DNA of 64,000 bases from Actinomucor elegans (lineage: Eukaryota > Mucoromycota > Mucoromycetes > Mucorales > Mucoraceae). A program made the position numbers and the translations under genes. The stretch is taken from contig JAMSLZ010000002.1 in NCBI GenBank assembly GCA_026027325.1, positions 1,550,001-1,614,000 of the forward strand, written 5' to 3'. The stretch's first letter is position 1, and each line of letters starts with the position of its first letter. Shown here piece after piece: positions 12,070-23,825 of the stretch. Below the pieces are notes generated by a model. It did no database searches. It saw only the letters and a program-made list of their open reading frames with translations, and was not told the DNA's origin.

Positions 12070-13668
12070 AAGCATCACTTCTACATTTATACATAATTAT
12101 TTATTTACTTTTACACACTTATACGCATTAATAAAAAGAACTACCGTTTCTTTTCTGCAACATATACTATTATGTTAAATAAATCTGATATGTATACCTT
12201 TTTGTTTACTTTTCATCAATGTTTTTATGTTTTATTGATGTATTGCAAACTTGTCTGGGGTTGGAACCTATAATTAGACCTGAAATAATAGAAAGACTGG
12301 ATAAAAACATATACTTTTTTTCTTAATACCGCGCCTTCAATAGATGCCTATGACACAGAGGATTACTTGGATTCTTTTGATAATCAATGCCATTACCTAT
12401 GTACTGTGTTATTGGGAATAGATGCGTTCTACAAGTTTTAGTATTTCCATTTACCCTTGACTGAAAATCAGTAAAAAAACTTTGCAGTTTTTCAGTTACC
12501 AATACTCAAACTTTCTGAAAGTATACTTCAGACAAGATAGGCTAATGCCATCTAGCTAATGGATACACGCTACACTGATTATTCTACTGTCTCGATCGCA
12601 AAGAAGGTGGTACTGACAGGAGCATATTTCCCATATCATTTGAACAGGGTTTAATTGAGTAAATAGACATTCGATGCAGCAAAACATTGGGCTTGCACCA
12701 AAATATCAAATTCTGAGTACAAATAGCTAACCGAATGCAACGTTTGACCGACAAATCTGTCCAATTATCTAGAGATGAATAGACATTGCACTATGAAGAA
12801 CATACTTTAAACTAATACCAAAATCCAATATATCTATTGCAATACAGTTAAACAGAGTTTTTAACATGTGTAAAAGTTCATTATGAGTATATGGAATACT
12901 AATCAAATTCGAGATTAAACCGGGATCATCAAATGTAATTTATTGTTAATCACATAGCAATTCAGCAAGAAAAAAAAAACCTGGCTGGTATAATCGTTTA
13001 TTCTAAATGTGTATTAACAATCAGATTGCAACATCAGGCTGGAGTCAGTAGAGAAATTGAAATTAATTCGACATCACTACATAGATCTTTATCCATTTTG
13101 GCTTAATGTTGCGTCTGATTACTACATAATATATGTTGAGAATAGAATAGTTTTCTTTCTATAAAGAGTTTTGTATACATGAACGATTATCTAGCAGTAA
13201 ATGACAAGTACATCGAATGATTTGTAAATTCAGCCGATTTCCTTCTAATGCCACATATGATTCTAGTGCTCCATTCTCAATATAAGTCGATGTTTCTACT
13301 AGAATCATCTTGTCAATGGGCCTTAAGGATGTATATATTTAGATGGTATCAAATGATCTGTGGATCTCTCAATCGATCCCATCTCAACGCTAAAACAGAT
13401 CAACACCGCAAATTCATAATGGACTATACCATAACTACTAGATCCATTATCGAACTTATTTAAAAATGGTATATACTATGCATTAATAGTTAGCACTAAT
13501 TTACATGTACGTGTAAACAAGGTAACGATATGTGGTAGAGGTATTAGATATACAGATTATTTTATTATGTTTCTACATATAATTCGAGTTAATTAACAAC
13601 GCTAAGGTTACTGTGCGAGCGAATAGATAATAGTTGAGCAAGCAAAGAGGATATCTAGGTAGGGCAAT
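12070..13668. other. AT-rich intergenic region, no gene seen
   Basis: AATAAA-like sequences just after 12069 probably end the permease transcript. The rest is AT-rich without a credible reading frame. Around 13370-13400 a piece (GGATCTCTCAATCGATC) resembles the dispersed repeat family described in the findings. Confidence 0.45.
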
Positions 13669-15881
13669 CTATGGTGAGTGCCCGCCATCGGGCTTCAAGA
13701 TAAACGGTTGATGCTGGACTTGCTCTACAGCATTTGGCGGATAAGAAACATTGCTATTATGAGTGAAAGGACTAGTATTATAGCCCTGTTCTACGCTACT
13801 TATGATAGTAGTAGGTGTATTCCCTTCTCTTGAAAACGAGCTACGGGGAGCATTCACGACCTGAGCTGTATGAAAGCTTTCTGTGAGTTTGCTACCAGGT
13901 ATCTCAGAATATTGTTTTTCAATTTCATCCCAATTCACTTCCATTGGCTCTGAGTTGGGGTCAATTGAGGTTGTATGATATTGAGCACTTGTTTGCTCTT
14001 TCTGCTGCTGTTCAGCTCTCTTTTTGCGCAAACAGAAGAAAATGGCAGTACACGCGAGAATACCCTAAACAGAAACCTAGCTTAATATATAGATTTTCAG
14101 TGCAACTTGATCCTCAAACTTACAGCTATTACAGAGCCCACAGCGATTCCTGCGATGGCGCCAGTACTAAGCCCACTTGAAGCCTGATGTCCATCTGGAT
14201 TTTTGGTATCGTTGGGATTGTTGTCGTCGGGATCGTTAGGTGCCAAAAGTACATGAGGATCAGTGTACTTTTCTGAATAAGTAATTACCGAAGGGTTCGT
14301 AATATTGAGAAGGATTGGCTCGCTAGTAACATTAGAAATACTATCTAAGCCAAGTACAATGAAAAGGCTGTCGTTGTTTGCCAATATAGCTATAGGGTGT
14401 CAGCTCTATGAGTATGCGATTCTAACAGATGAACACTTTGTTGATTTTACCTGAATGTCGAGTTCTGCGTAGATCGACAGAATTTGAATTGACGTTTTGC
14501 TGAGTCCAAATATGTGTTTTCAGGTCAAGAGTAAAGCAGTAATCGGCAGAAGCTATCCAATGATTTTAATTGATGAAAGATCCGCTTAAAAACCATTATT
14601 ATGGACACAAAAGCAAAACTTACCAACATTATTATATTCACCGCCATAGAGTAAAACAGTCGATTGTCCGTTAGGTACTATATCAGAAATGCGCAAAATG
14701 TGTATGCATTAATGTATCAAATATACAAGTTTTGGTTCTGAGAATTACGTACATAATGTCGTTGTATGGAATGCTCGACGAGTGGGCAAGGTGACGCCTT
14801 TCCATCCTTGAATGGCCCATATATTTGTCATCGTATCAAATGCATGAGAGAAGGAAAATTCATACCAATTCTGATAATTGCCAGGAACATATCCTTTAGC
14901 AGAAGGTATTTCAAAAGTACCACCAAAATATATGATTTTTTTAGATATTGGATCAAAGATGGATGATTGACGAGCAGAGAATGTTGGCACAGTCGCTTGA
15001 TATGGAACGCTCCAAGGCTGTAAAGTAGATGTAAATAAGATAACCTATTGGTCATTTTTTCTGGCTTACATTATTCGTGTTTTTAATATCAAGATAGACT
15101 ACACCCATGTATCCAATAGCTCTAGAGTGACCATTGTTGAATTCAACAGATGTCATGTTTTGGATCAATGGAGTTACCCAGTTTTTATCAATATGGCTAA
15201 TTTTGAAAGTCCGGACTTAGATCAGTAAATGAAACTCGTAAAGCTTACTTTTCAACACCACCAAAGAATGCAAGACCTTTAGATGGAACTTCTACAGCTG
15301 AACCCCAATATCTACATGGTTTATCAAAAGAGTTTAGACCACAGTACAAATGCGTGGAATAAAAAACTGTCCTACATTTGTCTGTTGATATTTCCTTCGA
15401 AATAGTTGGGATATTTTTTCCAAGAATTGTTCTCAGAGTCATAAGCTATAGTTTGATCTACTATATGAGTAAGAACATCTGCTCCACCGAAACCACCACT
15501 TAAAACAAGGAGATTATCTACGACTGCATGCTGACTGTTCTCTCTTTTCTCAGTATTAACACCAGCGGTAGTTGGGGAAACGACCTTCCAATTGTTTCCA
15601 AGTTCACTCATGCTTGTTTCATTGGCTGTACTGATCTCAAGTACAAACATGGTAGAGTCAGATATTTCTTTCTCTCGAGTGCCTTGGGAGCCACCATAAC
15701 AGTATATCTTATTTTGTAATAACCCACAATCTAAGTTGGAACAAGGTTCAGATAAGTCTAGTCATGATTATTATTTGCCAATTCGTTTACATGAACTGAA
15801 GCGAGCTGCTGAAAGAGTCTGCGCTTTTACAGAGAGAGTAGCTGTCACCAATAAAACAGAGACAGATACCGATATTCTCAT
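13669..15881 (-). CDS. Kelch-repeat type I membrane protein (galactose-oxidase-like beta-propeller)
   Basis: Nine exons: 15791-15881, 15376-15730, 15249-15311, 15070-15196, 14753-15017, 14624-14677, 14451-14552, 14124-14389 and 13669-14064, with introns of 52-75 nt and continuous phase; 572 residues. It opens with a signal peptide (MRISVSVSVLLVTATLSVKA). Kelch-type repeats follow, each with a YGG/SGG/FGG turn and a later Trp: NKIYCYGGSQG, LLVLSGGFGG, LAFFGGVE, KIIYFGGTFE and VLLYGGEYNN. A Gly/Ala-rich membrane helix spans about residues 430-453 (IAGIAVGSVIAGILACTAIFF), then RKKR as stop-transfer and a 120-aa Gln/Ser/Pro-rich cytosolic tail. Such proteins are common in early-diverging fungi and usually lack assigned function. 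A cell-surface or secretory role is inferred. There is no catalytic copper-oxidase evidence. Confidence 0.85.
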
Positions 15882-16317
15882 ATTCTTTTTTTTTAAAAAA
15901 AAAAGTGTGAAAAGGAAACTGAGCGCGAAAGATCGTGTTATATACTACATTGCAACCACCGTGTTACAATATCCAAACATTGTACCCGCATCATAATATC
16001 AAGTTTTACATATTCTCTAAGGTGCACGTCGTCTTCTTCTTATTGAGGAAACTTTGCTCTGAAAGTAAAGTAGGTGTAACTGCAAAAGATGTTATCATTG
16101 ACATACGCAATCCGTTCCTGGTAGGGACCTTATAATTAGTATGAACTGGCATGTTCAAAATATCTCTCGTCTATGACCTTGATAGGCTACCCTTGAAGAT
16201 TTTGAAAAAGTTTCATATTTCCATATATATGCACGCCAAATAATACGAGTATTGATGTAGCGAAGATGGAAAATGGGATACATACCCGCTCCTGATATCG
16301 ATATTTATTTTAACTAT

Positions 16318-16320
<3 letters not shown>

Positions 16321-16352
<32 letters not shown>
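16321..16352. repeat. (AT)16 microsatellite
   Basis: Thirty-two bases of perfect AT dinucleotide repeat. Probably length-variable between strains. Confidence 0.97.
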
Positions 16353-16355
<3 letters not shown>

Positions 16356-16690
16356 TATTAGATATGTCAAGAAGTACAGCAAAAAATGAGCTCATAATTT
16401 TTACTTTTTCAACACAGTTACACGGGGGGTCTATACAAGACCATAATTTTAAAAATCAATCTCTTGTATCTATAATTGATACATAAACAAGCAGATACTC
16501 TAATAAAGTCAAAATTTATTGTACTGCAAACATCAAGTACTCCGAATTCGATAAAGGGCGAATTGTTGGTCATTTTTTGAATCTGGTAGAAGTAAGCCAA
16601 GGCTTCACTATCAATGGATATTTTCACCTCATCGATTCATGCGATTGTTGAAAAATGACAAACAACAGACAGCTTAGATAATTCTTTGCA

Positions 16691-17200
16691 TTGTGGTGCT
16701 CCCCAGGGACGATGTCTGAGACTGGTATCAGAGCTTTAAAAGGAAACGTTATATGTGAACAAACGTCCACTCATCAAGAGCATTTGGCCAAGCTCAAATT
16801 AGCCGATATTCGTATTTCTAGGAACGTTATGGCCAAATATATTAGAAAGCAAAGTTTTGTATCCTATATTGTAGCTCGCAAACCTATTTTGATGGTCAAC
16901 CATAAAGCTAAATGTCTTGAATGGGCCAAAGACAAAGTCGGCTGACTCTTTGAACAGTGGACGTCTGTTATCAGGACAGACGAATCAAGATGTACTGTTG
17001 CCAGCAGTGGCAATGCCAGTAGAGTTATCTGAAGGAGTCGAAGAGAGATATGATTGAGCAGTGATCAAATCTACTTACAAGTGAGATAAAAGGCCAGTGA
17101 TGATTGGGGATTGTGTATGGGCTGAGGGCCTATGAAGATAGTTGAAGGCACCGTAAGGATATATCAACACTGCAACCAGAGCATCCATTAGTACTGACGA
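16691..17200 (+). pseudogene. Tc1/mariner-type transposase relic
   Basis: An 84-residue open stretch ends with FVSYIVARKPILMVNHKAK followed by CLEWAKDKVG. This matches the Tc1-family pattern in which a conserved R-KP-L segment precedes HRKARLEWAK. After a stop, the sequence QWTSVIRTDESRC recalls the W-V-WTDES segment with the first catalytic Asp. Near 17100 MG-GPMKIVEGT resembles the later VWGC-GPL region. Stops and frameshifts interrupt the frame repeatedly, so it cannot be active. No terminal inverted repeats were confirmed. Confidence 0.7.
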
Positions 17201-17440
17201 CTCAGAGTTTTAGAGCTGGAATCTAAATATGATAGAGCATGGTTTTGGTAACGTAGACCATTCACATTTATTAAGTAGAACCAATACAGCTGTTTTTTAG
17301 AGTATGACCTAGTTGGCTTAAACAGACAAAATGAATCATTAAACTATCAAGAATTAAAGCCCATTTACAAAAGTTGTATGGACTATTCGGTTTAAAAAAA
17401 AATAAGGCATTCCACAACTGTCAAGAATATAAAGAAAATG

Positions 17441-17474
<34 letters not shown>
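17441..17474. repeat. Poly(A) run, 34 nt
   Basis: Uninterrupted A homopolymer downstream of the transposase relic. No retroelement coding sequence precedes it on either side. Confidence 0.95.
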
Positions 17475-17477
<3 letters not shown>

Positions 17478-18242
17478 CATCAATCACTGCCCAAGCGTCT
17501 AACCTTGGGATTTGTTAGGAATCACACATTTTCAAAATTGCTAGACCTCTCAAATGATCACTGTTAAACATTGTACCATACTGTTCATGCGTATTTAGAA
17601 TAAACCTTTACATTTACTATTACTCTCTCGTTCATTTGGGACTTGTAACTATAATGAATGAATAATAGTGAATGGCATGCAAAACTTTCAACCAATTGCA
17701 AATGTTGAACCTGATTAATACCTCGTGCTCAAAATAAACTACAAAGCCTAGGTTAACCTGAAGCTAGTTATTATAATGCCACCGATTATAGCAAGTTGCA
17801 TGTATTTTATCTTGTCTTAATTTCTAGATTGCTCAAGAGATCTCAGTCAAATGTTTCATCAAATGAATGTTTTTTATTTAGAATTAGGTTGTTTCTATTA
17901 AATTTTAAATGTGATAAACTTGTTATATTGTTCATAGTGAGCAGTAGTTATCACACGCATTTCTGTGGTATGATGTCTCGGTACTTCCAATCCTAATAGC
18001 GCTAATCTAATCTAATCAGTTGCATGTCTAATGCTAGATCCTCTGAGAGGTTATATCCAGCTTTATTTTAGTTGGTATGCAATAGTAGATCATTATCCTA
18101 TTATGGGGAATACAGTATTTCGGTTGCCGTGGGTGGTGGTCTGGCCGCGGACTTTTTTATTCTGACTTGATTTGGATTCCTGTCAGTTTTTTTTTTGTCC
18201 ATCCTTTTTTTTTTCCCTTGTCAAAACGCCTTTTTATCTATT

Positions 18243-19464
18243 ATGGGTGTCATATACAAAATATCAGGCGCTGTAAATGCTGTATTCTACAGCGTATCCT
18301 TGTTTGGGTATATATTTTATCCATGAGTTAAACTCCAAGTCAACTTATCATACTTTTAGTTTCGCAGGAACTCTCAACATGGTTCAAATGGCGTCGTTCA
18401 TTTTAAGACCTTTCTCAGAACGATTGCTTGTTAGAATCAATTCCAAGCTAGTAGGCACTGTGTGGAAGGTCATGCAATATGTCTTTGAGGTAAGATCTCG
18501 AAACAAAACGAGAAATTGGTCAGGCAATTGATCGGTCTATGCGATTTAGCGTCGAAAAAAAGCCCACATTACTTTCTCTGGCGATCCTATTCCACATGAG
18601 GAAAATGCTCTTGTGCTAAGCAATCACCAGTCGTGGACTGATATCTATTTGATCCATTCTGTGGCTATTAGAAGGGGTATGCTGGAGAACTGTAAAGTAA
18701 GTAATGATTGTCAAGGTTGAATTCGCATGTCTTATGGGCTTATTTTTTTTTATAGTACTTTGTCAAGGACTCGATCAAATATGTAAGTGCAAGCGTATCG
18801 ATTGGATATTTGCAATTAACATTTCATGTTATAGCTACCATTCTTTGGTTGGGGTATGTGGGTACAGTATTACTTGCTTTATCTTGTTCAACGCGGTTAA
18901 CTCATCTACTTGATATAGTTTGCAGGTTTCATTTATGTTAGACGCAATTGGACTCAGGACGAAAAGAAGATTCAAGCTACATTTAGCACTATGAAACGAT
19001 TACAAACGCCAGCCTGGATCATCAATTATGTAGAAGGATCGCGTGTTACACCAAAGAAGCTGTACGATGCGCAAAATTTTTCGCGTCAGCGCGGCTATCC
19101 AGTCATGGACAATGTACTACTACCAAGAACAAAAGGGTTTGTTAGTTGTGTCAATGAATTCAGAGGATCTCATATTAAATATGTGTACGATTTCACAATT
19201 GCTTATCGGTACTTACCTAACCCTAAAAAATTCCATCAAGCACCAAGTATGGTTAGAGCCCATATTCATTCATTATGGCCCGAATATCAGTTTCATGTCC
19301 ACTGTAGACGGTTTGCTATCGAAGATTTACCTCAAGATGAACAAGAATTGAGCGATTGGTTGAGAGAAAAATGGGCCGAGAAAGATCAAATCATATCAAT
19401 TTTGAAAAAAGATTGGACAGAGGGTTTGGATAAATGTATCATGTGGAAAGAATCCTCCTGGTGA
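18243..19464 (+). CDS. 1-acyl-sn-glycerol-3-phosphate / lysophospholipid acyltransferase (AGPAT4/5, LCLAT1, Cst26-like)
   Basis: Membrane acyltransferase that acylates lysophospholipids, probably in the ER. Six exons: 18243-18307, 18360-18489, 18550-18696, 18756-18782, 18835-18861 and 18919-19464, two of them only 27 nt long; introns 52-60 nt; 313 residues. The catalytic HX4D box is NHQSWTD at residues 90-96 and the acceptor-binding box EGSR is at 171-174. PFFGWGMWFAGFIYVRRNW is the conserved segment between them; it is only recovered by splicing the micro-exons, which supports the model. The NHQS form and overall arrangement fit the AGPAT3-5/LCLAT1/Cst26 branch. An N-terminal hydrophobic region (residues 10-40) is present. 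Exact acceptor lipid is unknown. The fumarate-reductase-like gene starts 132 bp downstream on the same strand. Confidence 0.9.
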
Positions 19465-19596
19465 GGTAAAAAAAAAAGAGAGAGAGCGAGCTTCTACATA
19501 ATAAAATAGACTTGTAGTATATATATATATATATGTCGGCTATATTTCTGTGTTTTAATAACGCTTTTCTTTCACATATGTCTAACTAGTAGAAGG

Positions 19597-21588
19597 ATGT
19601 CATTTTTACAGTCTATCTTGAGACAAACTAAAGCACCATCTTATTTATTCAAACCAGGTCTTTTACCAACAGGCCTCTATGGTATTAGATTCAAGGAAAG
19701 CGATGTATCACTGATAAAAGTATCACGTTACAGGTAAAATAACATCATGCCACTTGAGTTTGTCTCAGACCTAATCCTAAAAGGAAACCTCTTTTTTTTT
19801 CTATTTCTTCTTTTACTAACTATGCATCTATTTAATCGTGTCTTATTTATATTTGTTACATATTATCTTTTTACCAGATTTTATAGCGCTGTTATTATGC
19901 CTCAATTAAACAAGAAAACGATTGTTATTGTTGGTGGAGGTTTAGCTGGTCTATCTGCTGCCATCAACGCGCATCAAATGAGTACTGATGATAATACCAA
20001 GATTATCTTGGTTGAAAAAGAGAAAAACATCGGGTATAGTAATAAAGAACTATGTTCGCTGAACTACACGCTTATATGTTTGCTTTGATTTTTTTTTTCT
20101 TAGCGGCAATTCGATGAAAGCCACTTCCGGTATCAATGCTGTTGAACCTTTAAATGGGGATACGTATGAAGCATTTATCCAAGACACACTCAAATCGGGT
20201 GCAGGTGCGAGTCGCGAAAATCTTGTTAGAAAATTAGTAAAGGATAGTCAATGTTGTCTTAAATGGTTGATTCGACAGAGCGAGTTTGAGAAAGGCTCGC
20301 CAACTTTGGATTTATCAGTTGTTTCTCGCTGTGGTGGCCATTCTGTTGGTCGTACACATCGCTGCCCTGCTCAAAACGGCCGCCCCGTACCAGTGGGTTG
20401 GAAGTTGGTAGATACGTTGAAGAAAAGATTGGATTTACTAGACAGAGTTCAAGTCATGACAAATACGCGTGTTTTGAATTTAGCGAGATCTAAGGGTAAA
20501 TCAGCAATTGAAGTGCAAGTGCTTAGAACGGATCCCGAACTAGGTTCAGAGCATAGTGAGGTGATTAAAGCAGACGCTGTGATTTTGGCCAGTGGTGGAT
20601 TCGGTGGGCAAACAGGCGAATATTTGCCTGATGGTAAGCAGACTTTGATAAGTGAGTTTGCTCCTCAATTGCTACATACTGCTACTACAAATGGTCCTTG
20701 GGCAAATGGTGATGGTGTCCGACTTGGTTTGAGCATGGGAGCCGGACTAAGAGATATGGTACTTGAAAGATCTTGCTACAAGGAGGATAAAACTAAACTA
20801 GTTTATTATTTTAACAGGATCAAGTTCAAATTCATCCTACTGGCTTTGTTGACCCTAATGAACCAGCTGCACCTACAAAATTCTTGGCTCCTGAAGCGCT
20901 TCGTGCTTACGGTGGTGTATTGTTGAACGGCGATGGCAAGCGTTTTACAGATGAATTGACTTTGCGGGATCGTGTCACTGCTGCTATTTATCGCCAAACA
21001 GATTCAGTCCATAACCGTCCACAAAGCCTAATGAGCCAAGTTTTGCCTCAGAAGTATTCTGCAGCCTATATGGTCTTGACTGAAGAAGCAGTTGAGGGGT
21101 TTGGCAAGAGTACCTTGAGTTTTTACGCATCCAAAGGTTTCTTTAAGCAAGTAGAAGGCATTGAAGGTTTGGCCAAGACATTGGATGTAGATATAAAGCA
21201 ATTGGAACAGGAGTTCAAGGAGTATGATCAACATGTAGAAAGTGAAGCTGCTGATAGCACTGGCAAAACTTACTTCCCTAGTCGCTTATCTGGACCTACT
21301 ACATACTGGGTTGGTTTAATTACGCCTGTAGTTCATTATACTATGGGAGGGCTCAGTATGAACGCAGAAGCTGCTATCTTGGCTGAGGATGGAGAGACAG
21401 TAATCCCTGGATTGTATGGTGCTGGTGAGGTGACTGGTGGCGTTCATGGGCATAACCGTTTAGCTGGTAATTCGCTTTTGGAATGTGTCGTCTTCGGCAA
21501 AACGGCAGGCATGCATGCAGCTCTCTATGTTGTAGGAACAAAAGTTGAATTTTATGAGAGTTTGAAAAATAATTCATACAATAAATAA
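19597..21588 (+). CDS. FAD-dependent fumarate reductase-type flavoprotein (Osm1/Frd1-like), probable mitochondrial form
   Basis: Soluble FAD_binding_2 enzyme of the yeast Frd1/Osm1 type, expected to reduce fumarate to succinate and help reoxidise flavins. Four exons: 19597-19733, 19878-20033, 20104-20758 and 20818-21588; introns 144, 70 and 59 nt; 572 residues. The FAD-binding IVIVGGGLAGLSAA sits near residue 60. Other family motifs are NSMKATSGIN, RCGGHSVGRTHR, ILASGGFGG, HPTGFVDP (formed by the third splice), FTDELTLRD and HGHNRLAGNSLLEC. The first exon adds about 50 residues rich in Arg/Lys/Ser with few acids, looking like a mitochondrial presequence. A second Met at codon 53 (MPQLNKK) could start a non-targeted form. 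No heme or cytochrome b5 domain is present. Substrate inferred from family. Confidence 0.9.
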
Positions 21589-21689
21589 AAAATTAGTCAC
21601 TAGTGAGCAAATGACGGGATGATAATAACTTAGACTGAATGTAATGAAACCAAGAGAAATAGACAATAAATATGAAAAAGAAGTTATCG

Positions 21690-22490
21690 TATATCAATAT
21701 ATAGAGAGAATATTAAGCTTACCAAGTGTCCTAGTTTTATCGAGGCTATGTATTTGCGTGGCCTAGTCATAACGCCGAAAATTTTACTGATTACTAGAAC
21801 GTACACGTCGTTGATCTTGCTATTGTTGATTTGGTCTTCCTCTACCTCTTCTTGCAGACGCAGCGGAACCACGCTGAAACCTCTGGAACCTCGAAGGTAT
21901 TGCAAGATTCAAATGGAAAGAAATCATATTTAGACAACCAGTCATAATCGCGACTCTACAAACGGTAAGGCAGCTTATCTCGGGTACGACGAATGGCTTG
22001 CTGATAGTTTTGATTTGTACATCTATTACCAAAAATTAACATACGCATTAATGTTTATATTAATCAACGAAATGTTATGAATATCTCAGTAAGCCATCCC
22101 GAAGAGCTCGAAGATCTGCTTGACGTCGACAAGGTCGCAGATTTGGAATTATCTGGAAAAGACACAAATATTGGTAGGATGGGCAGCATCGGCTCGTTCT
22201 GAATTCATCAATTGAAGATACTTGAAAGCCATTTTCACGATAAGCTTGCATCTGCTGGGTTCTTGAAATCGAATATTGGGAGCAGACCAGTCTACCCATC
22301 GCCAAGGCAGCATTAGCATCAAAATGATCTCGTAGTTTTTGTTTTATAAAATTTTGGTCGACAATATGATCCCTAATGTAGGCAGAGTTTCTTTTTACGA
22401 TGCAATAGAACGATATCATCTTCAGCAGATCATAAAATGTATGCCATGGCTGAAATGGGGATACATTCTGTATAAGCCAAATCTAATTAA
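21690..22490 (-). pseudogene. Decayed TnpB/Fanzor-like (OrfB zinc-ribbon) element, C-terminal half
   Basis: On the minus strand a 114-residue frame contains FQVSSIDEFRTSRCCPS, resembling the start of the C-terminal zinc ribbon of TnpB/Fanzor proteins (V-x-DE-x-TS-x2-C-x2-C). Further on come LRALRDGLLRY, like the HGLLRC segment that carries the next Cys. After a frameshift there is a degenerate form of the WNRD-NAA catalytic segment near 22035, then a Gly/Arg-rich GRGRP tail near 21840. Stops and frameshifts break it, and the N-terminal half with the other RuvC-like acids was not found. TnpB homologues (Fanzors) are known in fungi. The assignment rests on motif resemblance only. Its last 150 bp recur at 57645-57800. 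Confidence 0.5.
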
Positions 22491-22498
22491 TGGTCAGT

Positions 22499-22562
22499 AG
22501 ATCTCTCGGCCAATCCTGGTTTAATATCGTTTCTGAATAAAACTATACTCCCAGAATGAATT
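22499..22562 (+). repeat. Dispersed short repeat (AGATCTCTCG family) copy
   Basis: Starts AGATCTCTCGGCC and ends near ACTATACTCCCAGAATGAA. Similar to copies at 57996, 23570, 30286 and, inverted, at 63184, 63574 and 63755. Confidence 0.55.
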
Positions 22563-23569
22563 ACTTGATAAACTGCTATCATTAGTTCAATTGACCCAGT
22601 TCAATCAATGTATTAAACCTGCCAAGGAGTATCTACAAGTTGTATACCGTGATAGGGCTATATTATCATTTTTAGACGCTGTTGAGCATCTTAAAATGCC
22701 ATTATAACGACAAAGAACTGATCAGCAGATCAACGCTAACAACAAGAAACACTATACCATCAGAGAAAGATAAATAAAAGCATTGCTTGGCTTGTTAAGC
22801 ATCCGAAAATTGCATTTCGCTCAATCTGCTGGATGATTTGAGTCCAAGTCTCTTTTAAGTGGTAGAATAAGCATCAATATAGATATTTGAATGGCGATAA
22901 ACAAATTTAGGTTGTGGACCAGGCTACGAACATGTCATTAATATAGTTAAAGAAGTTTTATAGCCACCATTTTGAGTTTTACTTGACCTCTATGTTGGTT
23001 GGCGGAGCATCCAATATATATATATACTATGTTTTGATGCTGATTTTTATGGTAATGAAATATCAGCATCTGAAACACGTATTAATCGATCCTGTGTAGA
23101 GTTACGTTTTTTTTATCCAAGAAAATCAAACAAAAATACGTTTATATACTCTCCAAGATATCGCATGAGATATATTGATGGATAATAGTATATGTTGAAT
23201 TAATATAAAATAAGAAATGAGACTTGCTAGTCCTTTCTTATAGGATGAGGAAGTGTTACGGTAAGAACAATAGTTTCCTTTTTATATCTATCAGTTTGCT
23301 TGTTGTAATCAAGTGTTGTTTTAATTCACACCTATGAGTAACGTTACTATATCGCTCTTAACATACTGCCGTGTCATGTATGCTACATGTAGTATAATAA
23401 TAATATGAAGCTTTTCAAGTGATAGTATGTATTTATACTACAATATAAAATGAGTCACTGAATCCATTGACTCTGCTTTTTAAGTGCAATACAGTCATAT
23501 GATAATCATCAATAGTCTGTTTGCGAACTACATACATTTTTTAATACGATCGGGCACTATATGATCTAC

Positions 23570-23632
23570 AGATTTCTTGGCCGATCCACGTTAAATATCG
23601 CATTGGGAAAATACGTAGTCTGTACTTGGAAT
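23570..23632 (+). repeat. Dispersed short repeat (AGATCTCTCG family) copy
   Basis: Starts AGATTTCTTGGCCGATCC, then GTTAAATATCG, in the same order as the 22499 copy. Confidence 0.5.
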
Positions 23633-23825
23633 AGGTAGGAGGCTTTTGATCTTCCTGTGCTGAGTGATTCTTTGAATAGATATCCTGAATAATTCACCTA
23701 TTTATACCTTGTATAAAACTATGCCTTTTAGCGCTGTGTATCATTCTTCTGAAGTGACTTGGTATGCTTGTGAGTAATATAAAAGGTAGTGATATATATA
23801 ACATATTGTAATATGTAACTAACTT

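Larger units (their letters stand above)
15882..18242. other. Intergenic region with AT microsatellite, Tc1/mariner relic and poly(A)
   Basis: Apart from the microsatellite, transposase relic and poly(A) run listed separately, I see no gene here. 17.5-18.2 kb is plain AT-rich sequence that must include the promoter of the acyltransferase gene. Confidence 0.5.
21589..23825. other. Intergenic region dominated by decayed mobile DNA
   Basis: Holds the TnpB/Fanzor-like relic (about 21690-22490, minus strand) and two members of the dispersed repeat family (22499 and 23570, plus strand). A decayed plus-strand coding-like stretch lies near 22620-22710. The remainder is AT-rich and featureless. Confidence 0.5.
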
